Below, piece by piece: positions 17,201-25,068 of a DNA stretch of 64,000 bases (position 1 is its first letter; every line of letters starts with the position of its first letter). The stretch covers positions 5,766,001 through 5,830,000 of the forward strand of contig NZ_JAUSQU010000001.1 of the NCBI RefSeq assembly GCF_030811455.1. Reading direction: 5' to 3'. The notes under the pieces are model-generated. The model was not told where the DNA came from, made no database searches, and saw only the letters and a list, made by a program, of their open reading frames with translations. The translations under genes were made by a program, and so were the position numbers. The stretch comes from Streptosporangium lutulentum (lineage in GTDB: Bacteria; Actinomycetota; Actinomycetes; Streptosporangiales; Streptosporangiaceae).

Positions 17201-17376
17201 CCGTACTCGGCGGCCGTGGACAGTGAGGCGGTGAGCTGAAGGCCGGACAGCAGGACGGCCGCCGCGGTCGGGAGCAGGATCAGCGCGACCAGACGGGGAC
17301 GCACGCGCCAGTTCGCCGGCAGGAGTCGACTACCCACCCCTGCCGCGCGGTGGCTCCGGCGGTCTTGTGTCATCAC
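14218..17376 (-). CDS. cvnA: Conservon II NIT-type sensor kinase-like protein (CvnA)
   Basis: 1052-residue membrane sensor. TM1 lies near residues 28-48 (LVALILLPTAAAVLLSGLQL), followed by an extracellular helical NIT-like region, TM2 (ISGAAILVLLVLILLITAWV), HAMP with PLRRLRSEALEVADTRLP, and the H-box LDHLATRMRRNSENLLVLAG. The HATPase_c domain has HLIAELVENAIFFSPQ and DSGIG. A disordered tail carries repeats of SGNLDSFNAASGTPSMFNS and the conserved FLPIFAAVGSDWF, GLPRRVPKANLVPG and VRSRLSSFQQGVRQGRAE motifs. GTG at 17376 and ATG at 17373 are both possible starts. The adjacent non-coding strip 17377-17499 carries the GAGCACA motif. Confidence 0.92.
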   Translation of the reverse strand: MMTQDRRSHRAAGVGSRLLPANWRVRPRLVALILLPTAAAVLLSGLQLTASLSTAAEYGRMTEVASLVEKLGTLSQEMAEERDLTAWYLATNRNTTRFKQVKQQQETVDQTSKQIVAAIGGLDKAQTARVLTETSQVRRWLDGLPGLRKLITGSNVLPRAALGMYSRMIADFITLHDDLGRSGGDERLIGDALALGALTRAKEQVARERGILLVGLIQRKFDFDDPADFLGAYKSQESELAAFQATATSSDIKRFRDTVSGPKVDRADAMRALVMSRMRENKPLARLGIVEWYDSSTAMVDGMRTVERGLAAAVVARSQEMESAEQRSAFISGAAILVLLVLILLITAWVAGTLVRPLRRLRSEALEVADTRLPETVRVLRESGDLAPHVEVPSIGVASRDEIGEVARAFDEVHREAIRLAGDEARLRSNVNAMFVNLSRRTQSLVERQIDLIDDLEQGEQDDARLGSLFKLDHLATRMRRNSENLLVLAGQEQSRRWSEPVPLSDVVRASLSEVENYERVTLRVESGVMVIGQAVNDIVHLIAELVENAIFFSPQDTKITVTSNGNEMGAVILAVTDSGIGMSEEELAEANRRLAEPPAVDLSVSRRMGLFVVGRLAMRHGIRVQLRRPETGGLSAVVLLPVQVVAQPESATAGQAGPSGAFGGQANPASLGSAPGGQGRFGSAPSTPSMFNSMSGNLDSFNAASGTPSMFNSASGNLDSFNAASGTPSMFNSASGNLDSFNAASGNLDSFGAPPNHPDPFGSPPARGAQPPQPAVPSQASGNLWSAPVVSASEVEDLWSSPFSSTSQSLSRPEIPRPDPWTQQRPDLAEDTQTMPAVEASALDAEPNEFLPIFAAVGSDWFRSSDSVGPDSEADPLDPAPAEPVTEAAPRPLDSRIRRQGLRGLEDRQAPTSPQNGAQGLQGHRVAPSQEGSQPLPQRPQQSQQTPQSRPAAPPVGRQPWSTPADQGWAAAEAAKKPAEGGMTGAGLPRRVPKANLVPGAASAAPAAPAAPMPPISAERVRSRLSSFQQGVRQGRAEMSQRSNAVEGENQ
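15121..15330. repeat. 60-bp coding tandem repeats in cvnA-II
   Basis: Units 15151-15210 and 15211-15270 are identical 60-bp copies, flanked by a 30-bp half copy (15121-15150) and a diverged third copy (15271-15330). They encode SGNLDSFNAASGTPSMFNSA repeats in the disordered tail and point to recent expansion. Confidence 0.9.
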
Positions 17377-17416
17377 TGGCCTACGTAGCCCCTCGACAGT
17401 TCTGGAAGCGGCGGAA

Positions 17417-17432
17417 GCAATTTGAGCACATC
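17417..17432. promoter_or_regulatory. Conserved motif GCAATTTGAGCACATC upstream of cvnA-II
   Basis: This 16-nt sequence matches 15 of 16 bases at 30363-30378 upstream of cvnA-III, and its core recurs upstream of cvnA-I. It lies 41-56 bp upstream of the start, where promoter elements or an operator would be expected. Confidence 0.5.
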
Positions 17433-17499
17433 CTTTATGTCACTTCGAATGGAGTAAATGCCGACTAATATCCACAAAAGGGACTTTTGGTGCCAAAAA

Positions 17500-18897
17500 T
17501 CAGGCGGGCCGGAATGAGTCCCTGGCCTCCGGAGCCTGGTGTTTGATCATCAGATGACGGGTCACCGAGTACTCCTGGACCGCCTCCTGGCTCATGTCCT
17601 TGCCGAAGCCGCTTCCCTTGACCCCGCCGTGCGGCGCCTCCGAGGCGATGGGCAGGTGGTCGTTGACCCAGGTCACCCCCACATCCAGCCGGTGGGAGAC
17701 GCGAAGCGCCCTGGCCACGTCCGTGGACCAGACCGAGGAGGCCAGTCCGTAGGGAGTGTCGTTGGCCAGCCGCACCGCCTCGTCCTCGCCGTCGAACGGC
17801 AGGGCCACCAGCACCGGGCCGAACAACTCGCCCTGAACGATCTCGCTGTCCTGGCGGGCGTCGGCGATCAGCGTCGGCGGGTAGTAGAAGCCCGGCCCGC
17901 TTCGCGGGGCGCCGCCGCAGAGGACGGAGGCGCCGGAGCGCTCGACGAAGCCGTGCACGCGGTCCCGGTGACCCGCGGAGATCAGCGGACCGATGTCGGT
18001 GGCCGGATCCCAGGGGTCGCCCACCTTGACCTGCTCCAGCGTCGCGCGAAGCGCCTCGACCGCCTCGCCGTACACCTCGCGGGAGATGTAGACGCGGGTC
18101 GCGGCCGTGCAGTCCTGACCCGTGTTGTAGGTGGCGCCCATCGCCACGCCCCTGGCCATCTCGGCCAGGTCCGCGTCGCCGAAGACCAGGGCGGGAGCCT
18201 TGCCGCCGAGTTCCAGGTGAACCCGCTTCAGGGAGCCGGCGGCCCCGCGCATGACGGCGCGGCCGGTCGCGGTGGAGCCCGTGACGCTCACCATGTCGAC
18301 GCCGGGGTCACCGACCAGGGCCTCCCCCACCTCCGCGTCGCCGAGCACCACCTGAAGCAGGCCCTCGGGCGCTCCGGCGCGGGCGAACAGCTCGGCCATC
18401 CTGAGCGTGGTGCCCGGCGTCTGCGGCGCGGGCTTGATGACCACCGCGTTGCCCGCCGCGAGGGCGGGCCCCACCTTCCACACGGCCATGACGAGGGGGA
18501 AGTTCCACGGGGCGATCGACCCGACGACGCCGACCGGGCGGCGGACCAGCACCGAGGTGTAGCCGGAGCTGAGCACCCCCGCCCCGGTGCCGTCCAGAGA
18601 ACGGGCCGCCCCGGCGAAGAAGCGAAGGTTGTCGGCCGCGAACGGCAGCTCTCCGTCGCGGAACACCGTCGCCGGCTTGCCCGTCTCGGTGACCTCCAGC
18701 CGGGTGAGCTCCTCGGCGTCCTCTTCGAGGAGGTCCGCGAAGCGGAGCATCACCTTGGCCCGCTCGGCCGGGGTCGCCCCGCTCCACTCCTCGAAGGCCG
18801 CGCGAGCCCGGCGTACGGCGGCCGCCACCCCGTCGAGCGGGGTGTCCGACACCTCCCGCAGGAGTTCGCCGGTCGCCGGATTGATCAACTTGCCCAT
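17500..18897 (-). CDS. Gamma-aminobutyraldehyde dehydrogenase-like ALDH (PatD/YdcW type)
   Basis: NAD(P)-dependent aldehyde dehydrogenase (465 aa), predicted to oxidise 4-aminobutyraldehyde from putrescine to GABA. It shows the fold signature APWNFPL, NAD-site TGSTATGRAVM, catalytic Glu in ELGGKAP, and catalytic Cys in NTGQDCTAATR. The C-terminal block VNDHLPIASEAPHGGVKGSGFGKDMS (in pieces: VNDHLPIASE, GSGFGKDMS) is characteristic of the aminobutyraldehyde subgroup. It starts MGKLINPATGE. Its position beside a polyamine-type ABC importer on the same strand supports a putrescine role, as in the Streptomyces Pot-ALDH gene group. It lies 35 bp downstream of the glycosyltransferase. Confidence 0.85.
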   Translation of the reverse strand: MGKLINPATGELLREVSDTPLDGVAAAVRRARAAFEEWSGATPAERAKVMLRFADLLEEDAEELTRLEVTETGKPATVFRDGELPFAADNLRFFAGAARSLDGTGAGVLSSGYTSVLVRRPVGVVGSIAPWNFPLVMAVWKVGPALAAGNAVVIKPAPQTPGTTLRMAELFARAGAPEGLLQVVLGDAEVGEALVGDPGVDMVSVTGSTATGRAVMRGAAGSLKRVHLELGGKAPALVFGDADLAEMARGVAMGATYNTGQDCTAATRVYISREVYGEAVEALRATLEQVKVGDPWDPATDIGPLISAGHRDRVHGFVERSGASVLCGGAPRSGPGFYYPPTLIADARQDSEIVQGELFGPVLVALPFDGEDEAVRLANDTPYGLASSVWSTDVARALRVSHRLDVGVTWVNDHLPIASEAPHGGVKGSGFGKDMSQEAVQEYSVTRHLMIKHQAPEARDSFRPA

Positions 18898-18932
18898 GGA
18901 ACGTCCCCCATCGTGGTGGTGCGGAGAATCTC

Positions 18933-20204
18933 TTAGGCGCCGGCCTGTTCGATCAGGTCCGCCGCCTTGCGCAGGCCGTCACGCCGGCGGATCTCCTCGC
19001 CCGCGGCGGCCAGGCGCTCGCGGAGCCCGGTGTCGCCGAGCAGCCGCTCCAGCGCGCCGGTCAGCTCGGAGTCGGTGAACTCGTAGGTGGCCAGGCGCAC
19101 GCCGTAGCCCAGCTCGTGGACGCGCTGCGCGTTGTCGTACTGGTCCCAGAACAGGGGCAGCAGGATCATCGGCTTGCCGAAGTGCAGCGCCTCGGTGGTG
19201 GTGTTGTTCCCACCGTGCGTGATGACCAGATCGACCAGCGGAATGATCTTAGTCTGCGGCACGAACTCGGCGCCCCACATGTTGTCGGCGAGCTTGATCT
19301 CGTCGTGCAGCGGGCCCTTGGAGACGATGAAACGGTGCGGGGTGGTGGCCAGCACGTCGATGACCCGCTGCATCAGGGAGACGTCCGCCGAACCGAGCGA
19401 GCCGAGCGAGAAGTAGACCAGCGCGCCGTCCTTGCCGGCCAGCGACGCGGGGATCTCGAAGGCGCCGTCGGTCTCGCGGACCGAGGAGTCCAGGCGGTGC
19501 CAGGAGGCGGGCAGCGGCCGGGCGTCGGTGTAGTCCACGATCTCGGGGAAGACGTAGAGGTTCACGTCTCCCTCGTGGATGAAGTCCAGGTCCGGCAGCG
19601 GCTCGGCGCCCTGGGCGACGACCCACTCGTTGAAGGCGGTCCAGATCTCACGGTGGGTGCGGTCGTACTCCGCGCGGAAGCCGTCCCACTCCGAGCGGTC
19701 GTCGGCGGGCAGGCCGGAGAAGACCGGCGCGACGTTCTCCCCGCGCACCTCCAGCGGGTTGCAGGAGACGATGCGGACGAACGGCTTTCCCGCCGTCAGC
19801 AGCGCCGGGAAAGTGATGACGTTGTCCTCGACGATGACGTCGGGCTGAACGCGCTCGATAATCGCCTTCAACTGCGGTTCGCAGTACTTCACGCCGTCGA
19901 TAAGCGCGTCCCAGATCGGCTTGGTCACCGTTTCAAGCTGCACCTGAGTTGATTTGCGGTATTCGGGGGCGGTGTCCCGGATGAAATCCTTCCAGAACTG
20001 TCCCGCGTCCTGCTCCTCCTCGGACGGCGGAGCGAGATCGACCAGGTCCTCCTCGAAGCCCAGGGCCTCCAGCTTCCCCTTCCAGGAGGATTCGGCGGCG
20101 AAGACGACGCGGTGTCCGCGCCTGCGCAGAATGTCACCGATGCCGATGCAGTTGTTCGTCGGCCCGTAGGCACTCTCCGGCATGAACAGAATCGTGAGAG
20201 ACAC
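18933..20204 (-). CDS. UGT-type glycosyltransferase (GT1 family, MGT-like)
   Basis: 423-residue GT-B glycosyltransferase. The N-terminal acceptor domain begins LTILFMPESAYGPTNNCIGIG. The C-terminal nucleotide-sugar domain contains YFSLGS, FVPQTKIIPLVDLVITHGG (in pieces) and the PSPG-like THGGNNTTTEALHFG followed by PLFWDQYDNAQ. The GTG at 20204 is chosen because AGGAGG lies just upstream. An adjacent GTG and a longer upstream frame are less likely. Relatives glycosylate macrolides or other hydrophobic small molecules. It is divergent from a TetR gene, an arrangement typical of a regulated detoxification enzyme, though it also sits in line with the putrescine-type dehydrogenase. The acceptor is unknown. 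Confidence 0.85.
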   Translation of the reverse strand: MSLTILFMPESAYGPTNNCIGIGDILRRRGHRVVFAAESSWKGKLEALGFEEDLVDLAPPSEEEQDAGQFWKDFIRDTAPEYRKSTQVQLETVTKPIWDALIDGVKYCEPQLKAIIERVQPDVIVEDNVITFPALLTAGKPFVRIVSCNPLEVRGENVAPVFSGLPADDRSEWDGFRAEYDRTHREIWTAFNEWVVAQGAEPLPDLDFIHEGDVNLYVFPEIVDYTDARPLPASWHRLDSSVRETDGAFEIPASLAGKDGALVYFSLGSLGSADVSLMQRVIDVLATTPHRFIVSKGPLHDEIKLADNMWGAEFVPQTKIIPLVDLVITHGGNNTTTEALHFGKPMILLPLFWDQYDNAQRVHELGYGVRLATYEFTDSELTGALERLLGDTGLRERLAAAGEEIRRRDGLRKAADLIEQAGA

Positions 20205-20240
20205 CACGCCTCCTAGCGTCTGGGTTGTTGGCTTTTGAAG

Positions 20241-20258
20241 TTTGAAGAGCAATTCAAA
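20241..20258. promoter_or_regulatory. Inverted repeat TTTGAA-N6-TTCAAA between glycosyltransferase and TetR genes
   Basis: A perfect 6-bp inverted repeat with a 6-bp spacer lies in the 132-bp divergent region (20205-20336), 37 bp from the glycosyltransferase start. It is a plausible operator for the neighbouring TetR protein, by position only. Confidence 0.45.
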
Positions 20259-20336
20259 TTTCTAACTAGCAAAACCGGCTGAAAACGGTCACTATGGACC
20301 CCGGCACAACAAGTGGTTTTCTACGAGCGAGGAATT

Positions 20337-20963
20337 ATGACGCGCAAGGGGCGGGCGGACCGACGTCTGGATCTCATCGCGGCCGCGCACCGGGCGATCG
20401 TCCGGCACGGCACTGAGGGAGTTCACCTCAACCATGTCGCCGAGGAGGCGGGACTGACCTCCGGGGCCGTCCTCTACCACTATCCTCGCCTCAGCGAACT
20501 GCTGGTCGACGCCCACCATGCCGGGATGGAACGTTTTTACGAGCAGCGTCTCAAGCGGATCGGCGGCATGCGCGACCCCGCCGAGAAGCTCGTCGTGACC
20601 ATCCGCTCGGGTCTGCCGCACGGCCCGGACGACCCGGACGTGCGGCTGCTCAACGAGCTCGGCGGAGCCGCGGCCCGCAACAGGATGTACGCACTGCTGC
20701 TCACCACCCTCTACGACCGCCAGGTCTCGCTCTACCAGAGCATCCTGGACACCGGGGCGGCGCTGGGGACCTTCACGCTGACCGGTGACGCGCTGGTCAT
20801 CGCCCGCAACCTGGTCGCGCTCGAGGATGCGTACGGTTACCGCATAACGGCCCGCCACCCGGTGATCGGCCCGGAGGAGGCGGTCGAACTGATCCTGGCC
20901 TACGCCAGGATCGCGACCGGCAACCCGCTCAAGGCGAACAACCCGCTCAAGACGTCTCACTGA
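20337..20963 (+). CDS. TetR family transcriptional regulator
   Basis: 208-residue one-component repressor. The N-terminal helix-turn-helix reads AAHRAIVRHGTEGVHLNHVAEEAGLTSGAVLYHYPRLSELL (in overlapping pieces VHLNHVAEEAGLTSGAVLYHY), followed by a helical ligand-binding domain without strong identity to a named subgroup. ATG 20337 is chosen because GAGGAA precedes it closely. Its 3' end overlaps the 3' end of the convergent potA-like gene by 7 bp. It probably controls itself and the divergent glycosyltransferase; control of the importer is possible but not shown. Confidence 0.9.
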   Translation: MTRKGRADRRLDLIAAAHRAIVRHGTEGVHLNHVAEEAGLTSGAVLYHYPRLSELLVDAHHAGMERFYEQRLKRIGGMRDPAEKLVVTIRSGLPHGPDDPDVRLLNELGGAAARNRMYALLLTTLYDRQVSLYQSILDTGAALGTFTLTGDALVIARNLVALEDAYGYRITARHPVIGPEEAVELILAYARIATGNPLKANNPLKTSH

Positions 20964-21982
20964 GGGATCAGCACTCCGTCCCCCGCCGACCAGGAGAGGG
21001 CCACCGGAGATCCCGCCTGGACCTGGGTGGCCCCCTGGGTGGCCACCAGGACCGGTGCCGGACGCCCTGTCACCTGGACCGAGACGTGTGAGACACCGCC
21101 GTAGAAGCTGACGTCGACGACCTCTCCCCGCAGCACGCCCTGGCCGTCCAGCCTGAGCCGCTCCGGCCGTACGGCGAGCAGCGCGGGCGTCCCGTCGGGC
21201 AGGGTCGACGTTCCGGGCAGCACCCCGAGCCCCTCGCTGGCCAGGCCGACCGAGCAGGCCCTGCCCTCGAAGAGGTTGTTGGCGCCCACGAAGCCGGCGA
21301 CGAACGGGGTGCGCGGGCGCTCGTACAGCTCCACCGGCGCGTCCACCTGCTGGACCCTGCCCTCGCTGAAGACCGCGATCCGGTCGGCCAGCGACATGGC
21401 CTCCTCCTGGTCGTGGGTGACCACGACGAAGGTGATGCCGACCTCGGTCTGGAGCCGTTTGAGCTCCAGTTGCATCTCCGCGCGCACCTTCTTGTCCAGA
21501 GCCGACAGAGGCTCGTCCAGCAGCAGCAGGCGCGGCCGCTTCACGATCGCGCGGGCCAGCGCGACCCGCTGCCGCTGGCCGCCGGAGAGCTGCTGCGGCT
21601 TGCGGCCGGCCATCTTCTCCAGCCCGACCTTCTCCAGGACCTCGCCCACCCGGCGGCGGATCTCCGCCCCCGCCAGCTTCTCCCTCTCCAGGCCGTAGGC
21701 GACGTTCTTCGCCACGGTCATGTGCGGGAACAGCGCGTACGACTGGAACATGAGGTTGACCGGCCGGCGGTGCGCGGCCTGGCCGAGCAGGTCCTCGCCG
21801 TCCAGCGTGACGGTGCCCCCGTCGGGGAACTCGAAGCCGGCCAGGATTCTCAGGAGTGTCGTCTTGCCGCAGCCGCTGGGACCGAGCAGCGCGAAGAACT
21901 CGCCCTGCCGGATCTCCAGGGAGACCTCCGACAACGCCGTGACGTCGCCGAAGCGGCGGCTGACATCTGTGATCTGCAGCAT
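20957..21982 (-). CDS. potA: Spermidine/putrescine-type ABC importer ATPase (PotA-like)
   Basis: 341-residue ATPase with Walker A GPSGCGKTTLLRILAG, signature LSGGQRQRVALARAI, Walker B LLLLDEPLSALD, and H-loop VTHDQEEAMSLAD. A C-terminal TOBE regulatory domain (about 235-341) includes LLAVRPERLRL. Its ATG overlaps the stop of the PotC-like gene (TGATG), so it is the last gene of a coupled potDBCA operon transcribed leftwards. It energises uptake by the two permeases. Confidence 0.92.
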   Translation of the reverse strand: MLQITDVSRRFGDVTALSEVSLEIRQGEFFALLGPSGCGKTTLLRILAGFEFPDGGTVTLDGEDLLGQAAHRRPVNLMFQSYALFPHMTVAKNVAYGLEREKLAGAEIRRRVGEVLEKVGLEKMAGRKPQQLSGGQRQRVALARAIVKRPRLLLLDEPLSALDKKVRAEMQLELKRLQTEVGITFVVVTHDQEEAMSLADRIAVFSEGRVQQVDAPVELYERPRTPFVAGFVGANNLFEGRACSVGLASEGLGVLPGTSTLPDGTPALLAVRPERLRLDGQGVLRGEVVDVSFYGGVSHVSVQVTGRPAPVLVATQGATQVQAGSPVALSWSAGDGVLIPQ

Positions 21983-22767
21983 CAGGACAGGGACTCCGTC
22001 AGTCGGGTCATCCGCTGCGCCGCGATCACCACGGTGAAGCTCACGGCGAGCAGCAGTGTGGCCAGCGCGTTGATCTCCGGGGTGACCCCGAATCGGACCA
22101 TTGAGTAGATGACCATGGGCAGGGTGGGCTCAAGGGGCGCGGCGGTGAAGGACGCGATCACGAACTCGTCGATGGAGAGCGTGAACACCAGCAGCGCGCC
22201 CGCCGCGATGCCCGGCGCGAGCTGGGGCAGCGTGATACGCATGAACGTGGTGAACGGCGTCGCGCCCAGGTCTCTGGACGCCTCCTCCAGGGAGGTGTCG
22301 CCGTGGGCGGCGAGCCGGGTCCGGACCACCGCGGTCACGAACGCCATGCCGAACACCGCGTGGGCCAGCAGCACCGAGTACAGGCCGAGGGTCAGCTTGA
22401 TCGTGGCGTAGAAGACGAGCAGGCCGATGCCCAGGACCAGGTCGGGAAGGATGGCCGGCATCACGCTGATCGCGTCCAGCACCCGCGACCTGCTGTGGCG
22501 GGCCAGGCCCACGGCCAGCATGGTGCCGAGCACCGTGGCCAGCACCGTGGACCCCACCGCCACGATCAACGTGTTGACCAGGCCCTGCTGGATGGTGCCG
22601 TCCGAGGCGAGCTCGCCGTACCACTTCAGGCTGAAGCCGCCGAAGGTGTAGGGCGAGTCGTCGGAGTTGAACGACATCACGACGAGGACCACGATCGGCG
22701 TGTACAGGAAGACGTAGGTCAGCCAGAAGGGGACGTACATCAGGCGGGGTCTACGCACGGCGGGCAC
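21982..22767 (-). CDS. potC: Polyamine-type ABC permease (PotC-like)
   Basis: 261-residue permease with six predicted helices, beginning with WLTYVFLYTPIVVLVVMSF. A typical PotC segment, MSFNSDDSPYTFGGFSLKWY, precedes the second helix. The EAA loop (EEASRDLGATPFTTFMRITL) contacts PotA. It overlaps the PotB-like gene by 17 bp and the PotA-like gene by 1 bp. Confidence 0.92.
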   Translation of the reverse strand: MPAVRRPRLMYVPFWLTYVFLYTPIVVLVVMSFNSDDSPYTFGGFSLKWYGELASDGTIQQGLVNTLIVAVGSTVLATVLGTMLAVGLARHSRSRVLDAISVMPAILPDLVLGIGLLVFYATIKLTLGLYSVLLAHAVFGMAFVTAVVRTRLAAHGDTSLEEASRDLGATPFTTFMRITLPQLAPGIAAGALLVFTLSIDEFVIASFTAAPLEPTLPMVIYSMVRFGVTPEINALATLLLAVSFTVVIAAQRMTRLTESLS

Positions 22768-23632
22768 TCCAGGCCTGCAGGAGGAGCAGGACGATCAGCA
22801 CGGCGATCAACGCCAGCGAGAGTGCCGCCCCGAACGGCCAGTCGCGCGCCGTGAGGAACTGGTCTCTGATCAGGTTGCCGACCATGATCGAACGGCCGCC
22901 GCCGAGCAGCTCGGGGACGACGAAGTTGCCGAAACTCGGCACGAAGACGAACAGCGACCCGGTGATCACACCCGGCAGGGTCAGCGGCAGGGTCACGGAG
23001 AGGAACGTGCGGGCGGGCCTGGCGCCGAGATTGGCCGAGGCCTCGCGGAGCTGCGGGTCCAGCTTCTCGATCGCCGCGTAGAGGGGCAGCACCATCAGCG
23101 GAAGGTAGGAGTAGATCAGGCCGGTGACGATGGTGCCCTGGTTGTAGAGCAGCTCCAGCGGCTTGTCGATCAGCCCCAGCTTCATGAGCGTGGAGTTCAC
23201 CAGGCCGGGGCCGCTGAGCAGGACGATCCAGGCGTAGATCCGGACCAGGAAGTTGGTCCAGAACGGCAGCACGATCGCGACCAGGGCGATCGTCTTCCAC
23301 TTCCGGGGAAGCTGCGCGATCAGGTACGCCGTCGGATAGCCGACCAGCAGGGCGATCACCGTGGTGATCGTGGCTATCTTCAGCGAGTCGAGCAGGACGT
23401 CGAGGTAGAGCGGGTCGATCAGACGGGTGAAGTTCTCCCCGGTCAGCTCGTAGACGATGCCGCCGAAGCGGCCCCTGCGAAAGACGGTGAAGCTGAGCAG
23501 CAGCGCGAGCGGGACCAGCAGGAGAACGATCAGGTAGATCAGGCCCGGGCCCAGGAAGACGATCCTTCCCAGGGCACGAGACCGGCGCACCTGTGATCTC
23601 ACAGACGCGCCGGAACCGGTGGAACGTGCCAC
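22751..23632 (-). CDS. potB: Polyamine-type ABC permease (PotB-like)
   Basis: 293-residue permease with a cytoplasmic basic N-terminus, a first helix (GLIYLIVLLLVPLALLLSF), a periplasm-facing ENFTRLIDPLYLDVLLDSL segment typical of PotB, and the EAA loop REASANLGARPARTFLSVTL. It starts at a GTG that overlaps the binding-protein stop by one base. It forms the channel with the PotC-like protein. Confidence 0.92.
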   Translation of the reverse strand: MARSTGSGASVRSQVRRSRALGRIVFLGPGLIYLIVLLLVPLALLLSFTVFRRGRFGGIVYELTGENFTRLIDPLYLDVLLDSLKIATITTVIALLVGYPTAYLIAQLPRKWKTIALVAIVLPFWTNFLVRIYAWIVLLSGPGLVNSTLMKLGLIDKPLELLYNQGTIVTGLIYSYLPLMVLPLYAAIEKLDPQLREASANLGARPARTFLSVTLPLTLPGVITGSLFVFVPSFGNFVVPELLGGGRSIMVGNLIRDQFLTARDWPFGAALSLALIAVLIVLLLLQAWSARRA

Positions 23633-24753
23633 TACTGCGCCTTGACCTCGGTGGCAAGACGGGTGAACTTCGCCGAGTCCTCGCCGAGGTCGATGATGGA
23701 CTCACCCGCGAGCAGCTGCGAGGGGGTCATCTGGAGCGGGGCGTTGGCGGTCTTGATCGCGGGGTCGATGGAGTCCATCGCCGCCTTGTTCGGGACCTTG
23801 TAGAGGATCGTCTCCGCGGCCCAGCCGTGGATCTCCGGGTCCAGGATGTAGTTGATGAACGCGTGGGCGGCCTCCTTGTGCTTGGAGGACTTCAGCACGA
23901 CCATCGTGTCCACCCAGAGGTCGCTGCCTTCCTTCGGCACCACGAACTTGATGTTCTTCTCGGTGGTCGGGCACCAGCCGTCCCACGCCTCGACCATCAC
24001 GGCCTCGCCGCTCTTGAGCTTGTCGCCGAAGGTGGTGTCGTCGTAGCCGAGCAGCTTCGGCTTGGCCTCCAGCAGCTTCGCCTTGACCTTGGCGATCTCG
24101 TCGTCGCTCCTGGTGTTGACCGAGTAGCCGAGTGCCTTGATGGCGGGCAGGGCCAGCCAGCGCTCGGTGGTCATCATCGTGACCTTCTTCAGGGCCTCGG
24201 CCGGCGGGTCGAGGATGTCGTTCCAGCTCGTCGGCGGGGTCTTCACCAGGTCGGTGCGGTAGCAGATGCCCGTGGTGCCCCACGTGTAGGGAACCGAGAA
24301 GACGTTGCCCTTGTCGTAGGCGAGCTCCTTGGCCTCGGGGTAGAGGTTCGCGAGGTTCGGGATGAGCTCGGGGTGGATCGGCTCCAGCAGGCCGGCCTCG
24401 TTGAGCGCCTGGGCGTACTGGCCGGAGACGAACGCCACGTCGAAACCGGTATCGGAGCCCGCGGTCAGCTTCGCCATGATCACTTCGTTGGTGTCGTGAA
24501 GCGCGACCTTCACGTCCATCCCGAGCTTGGCCTTGACCCTCGCCGGGAGGTCCTCCGGGGTGTAGCCGGGCCAGACCGAGATGGCCATGCTCTGCTTGGA
24601 AATGTCCGCGTTCGGGTTGAGCTGCGCGGAGGAGGCAGCGGGAACGGCGGCAGTGGAGTCCGCGGCCTCCCCGCCGCAGGCCGAGGCTGCGAGCGCAAGC
24701 CCGGCCACCAGGACGGCAACCGGAAAACGACGGGTGTACCGGATACGGGACAC
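23632..24753 (-). CDS. potD: Polyamine-type periplasmic-binding lipoprotein (PotD-like)
   Basis: 373-residue solute receptor. The signal peptide ends in the lipobox LAASAC, so the mature protein is a lipoprotein. The body shows MAISVWPGYTPEDLPARV, FDVAFVSGQYAQAL, VPYTWGTTGICYRTDLV and the late segment EAAHAFINYILDPEIHGWA, all PotD/PotF-like. The GTG at 24753 has AGGAG nine bases upstream. It is first gene of the potDBCA operon. PotD homologues bind putrescine or spermidine; the ligand here is inferred from family and from the nearby aminobutyraldehyde dehydrogenase. Confidence 0.9.
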   Translation of the reverse strand: MSRIRYTRRFPVAVLVAGLALAASACGGEAADSTAAVPAASSAQLNPNADISKQSMAISVWPGYTPEDLPARVKAKLGMDVKVALHDTNEVIMAKLTAGSDTGFDVAFVSGQYAQALNEAGLLEPIHPELIPNLANLYPEAKELAYDKGNVFSVPYTWGTTGICYRTDLVKTPPTSWNDILDPPAEALKKVTMMTTERWLALPAIKALGYSVNTRSDDEIAKVKAKLLEAKPKLLGYDDTTFGDKLKSGEAVMVEAWDGWCPTTEKNIKFVVPKEGSDLWVDTMVVLKSSKHKEAAHAFINYILDPEIHGWAAETILYKVPNKAAMDSIDPAIKTANAPLQMTPSQLLAGESIIDLGEDSAKFTRLATEVKAQ

Positions 24754-25068
24754 GACCGCATACTCCTTCAGAATTCAGTGTAAGTGGGGGCAGACTGGTC
24801 GCAGTAGACACGGCAGACCAAAGCAGGAGTGTTGCAGTCAAGAATAACTTGAGCAAGACTTTTCATGACACCGCCCCTGGAAAGCCTGGTTTTTTTGGTG
24901 AATCGATGTTCAATATGGGACCGGCTCGACACGGTCCCGGAGGCGGGCGACGGACGAACGAGCGAACTCATAACAGCTTTGACCTGCGCTGTTTCCGAAC
25001 CATTCATCGTTCGTCTCTTCAATCCGCTTCCCGGACCGAATCCTGCCGGTTTCTCAAGTGGTACTCAA
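24754..25068. promoter_or_regulatory. Divergent promoter region between potD and the kinase gene
   Basis: About 315 bp, of lower GC than the flanks, with no supported gene. It holds a 7-bp hairpin (24917-24923 with 24932-24938) and must contain the promoters for the leftward importer operon and the rightward kinase/isomerase pair. No clear operator was recognised. Confidence 0.5.

Noticed and set aside
24849..25068. N-terminal extension of the glucosamine-kinase-like protein to 401 aa, and a small ORF in the same place
   Set aside because: The extra residues show no similarity to kinase caps and lie in AT-richer promoter-like DNA with changed codon use.
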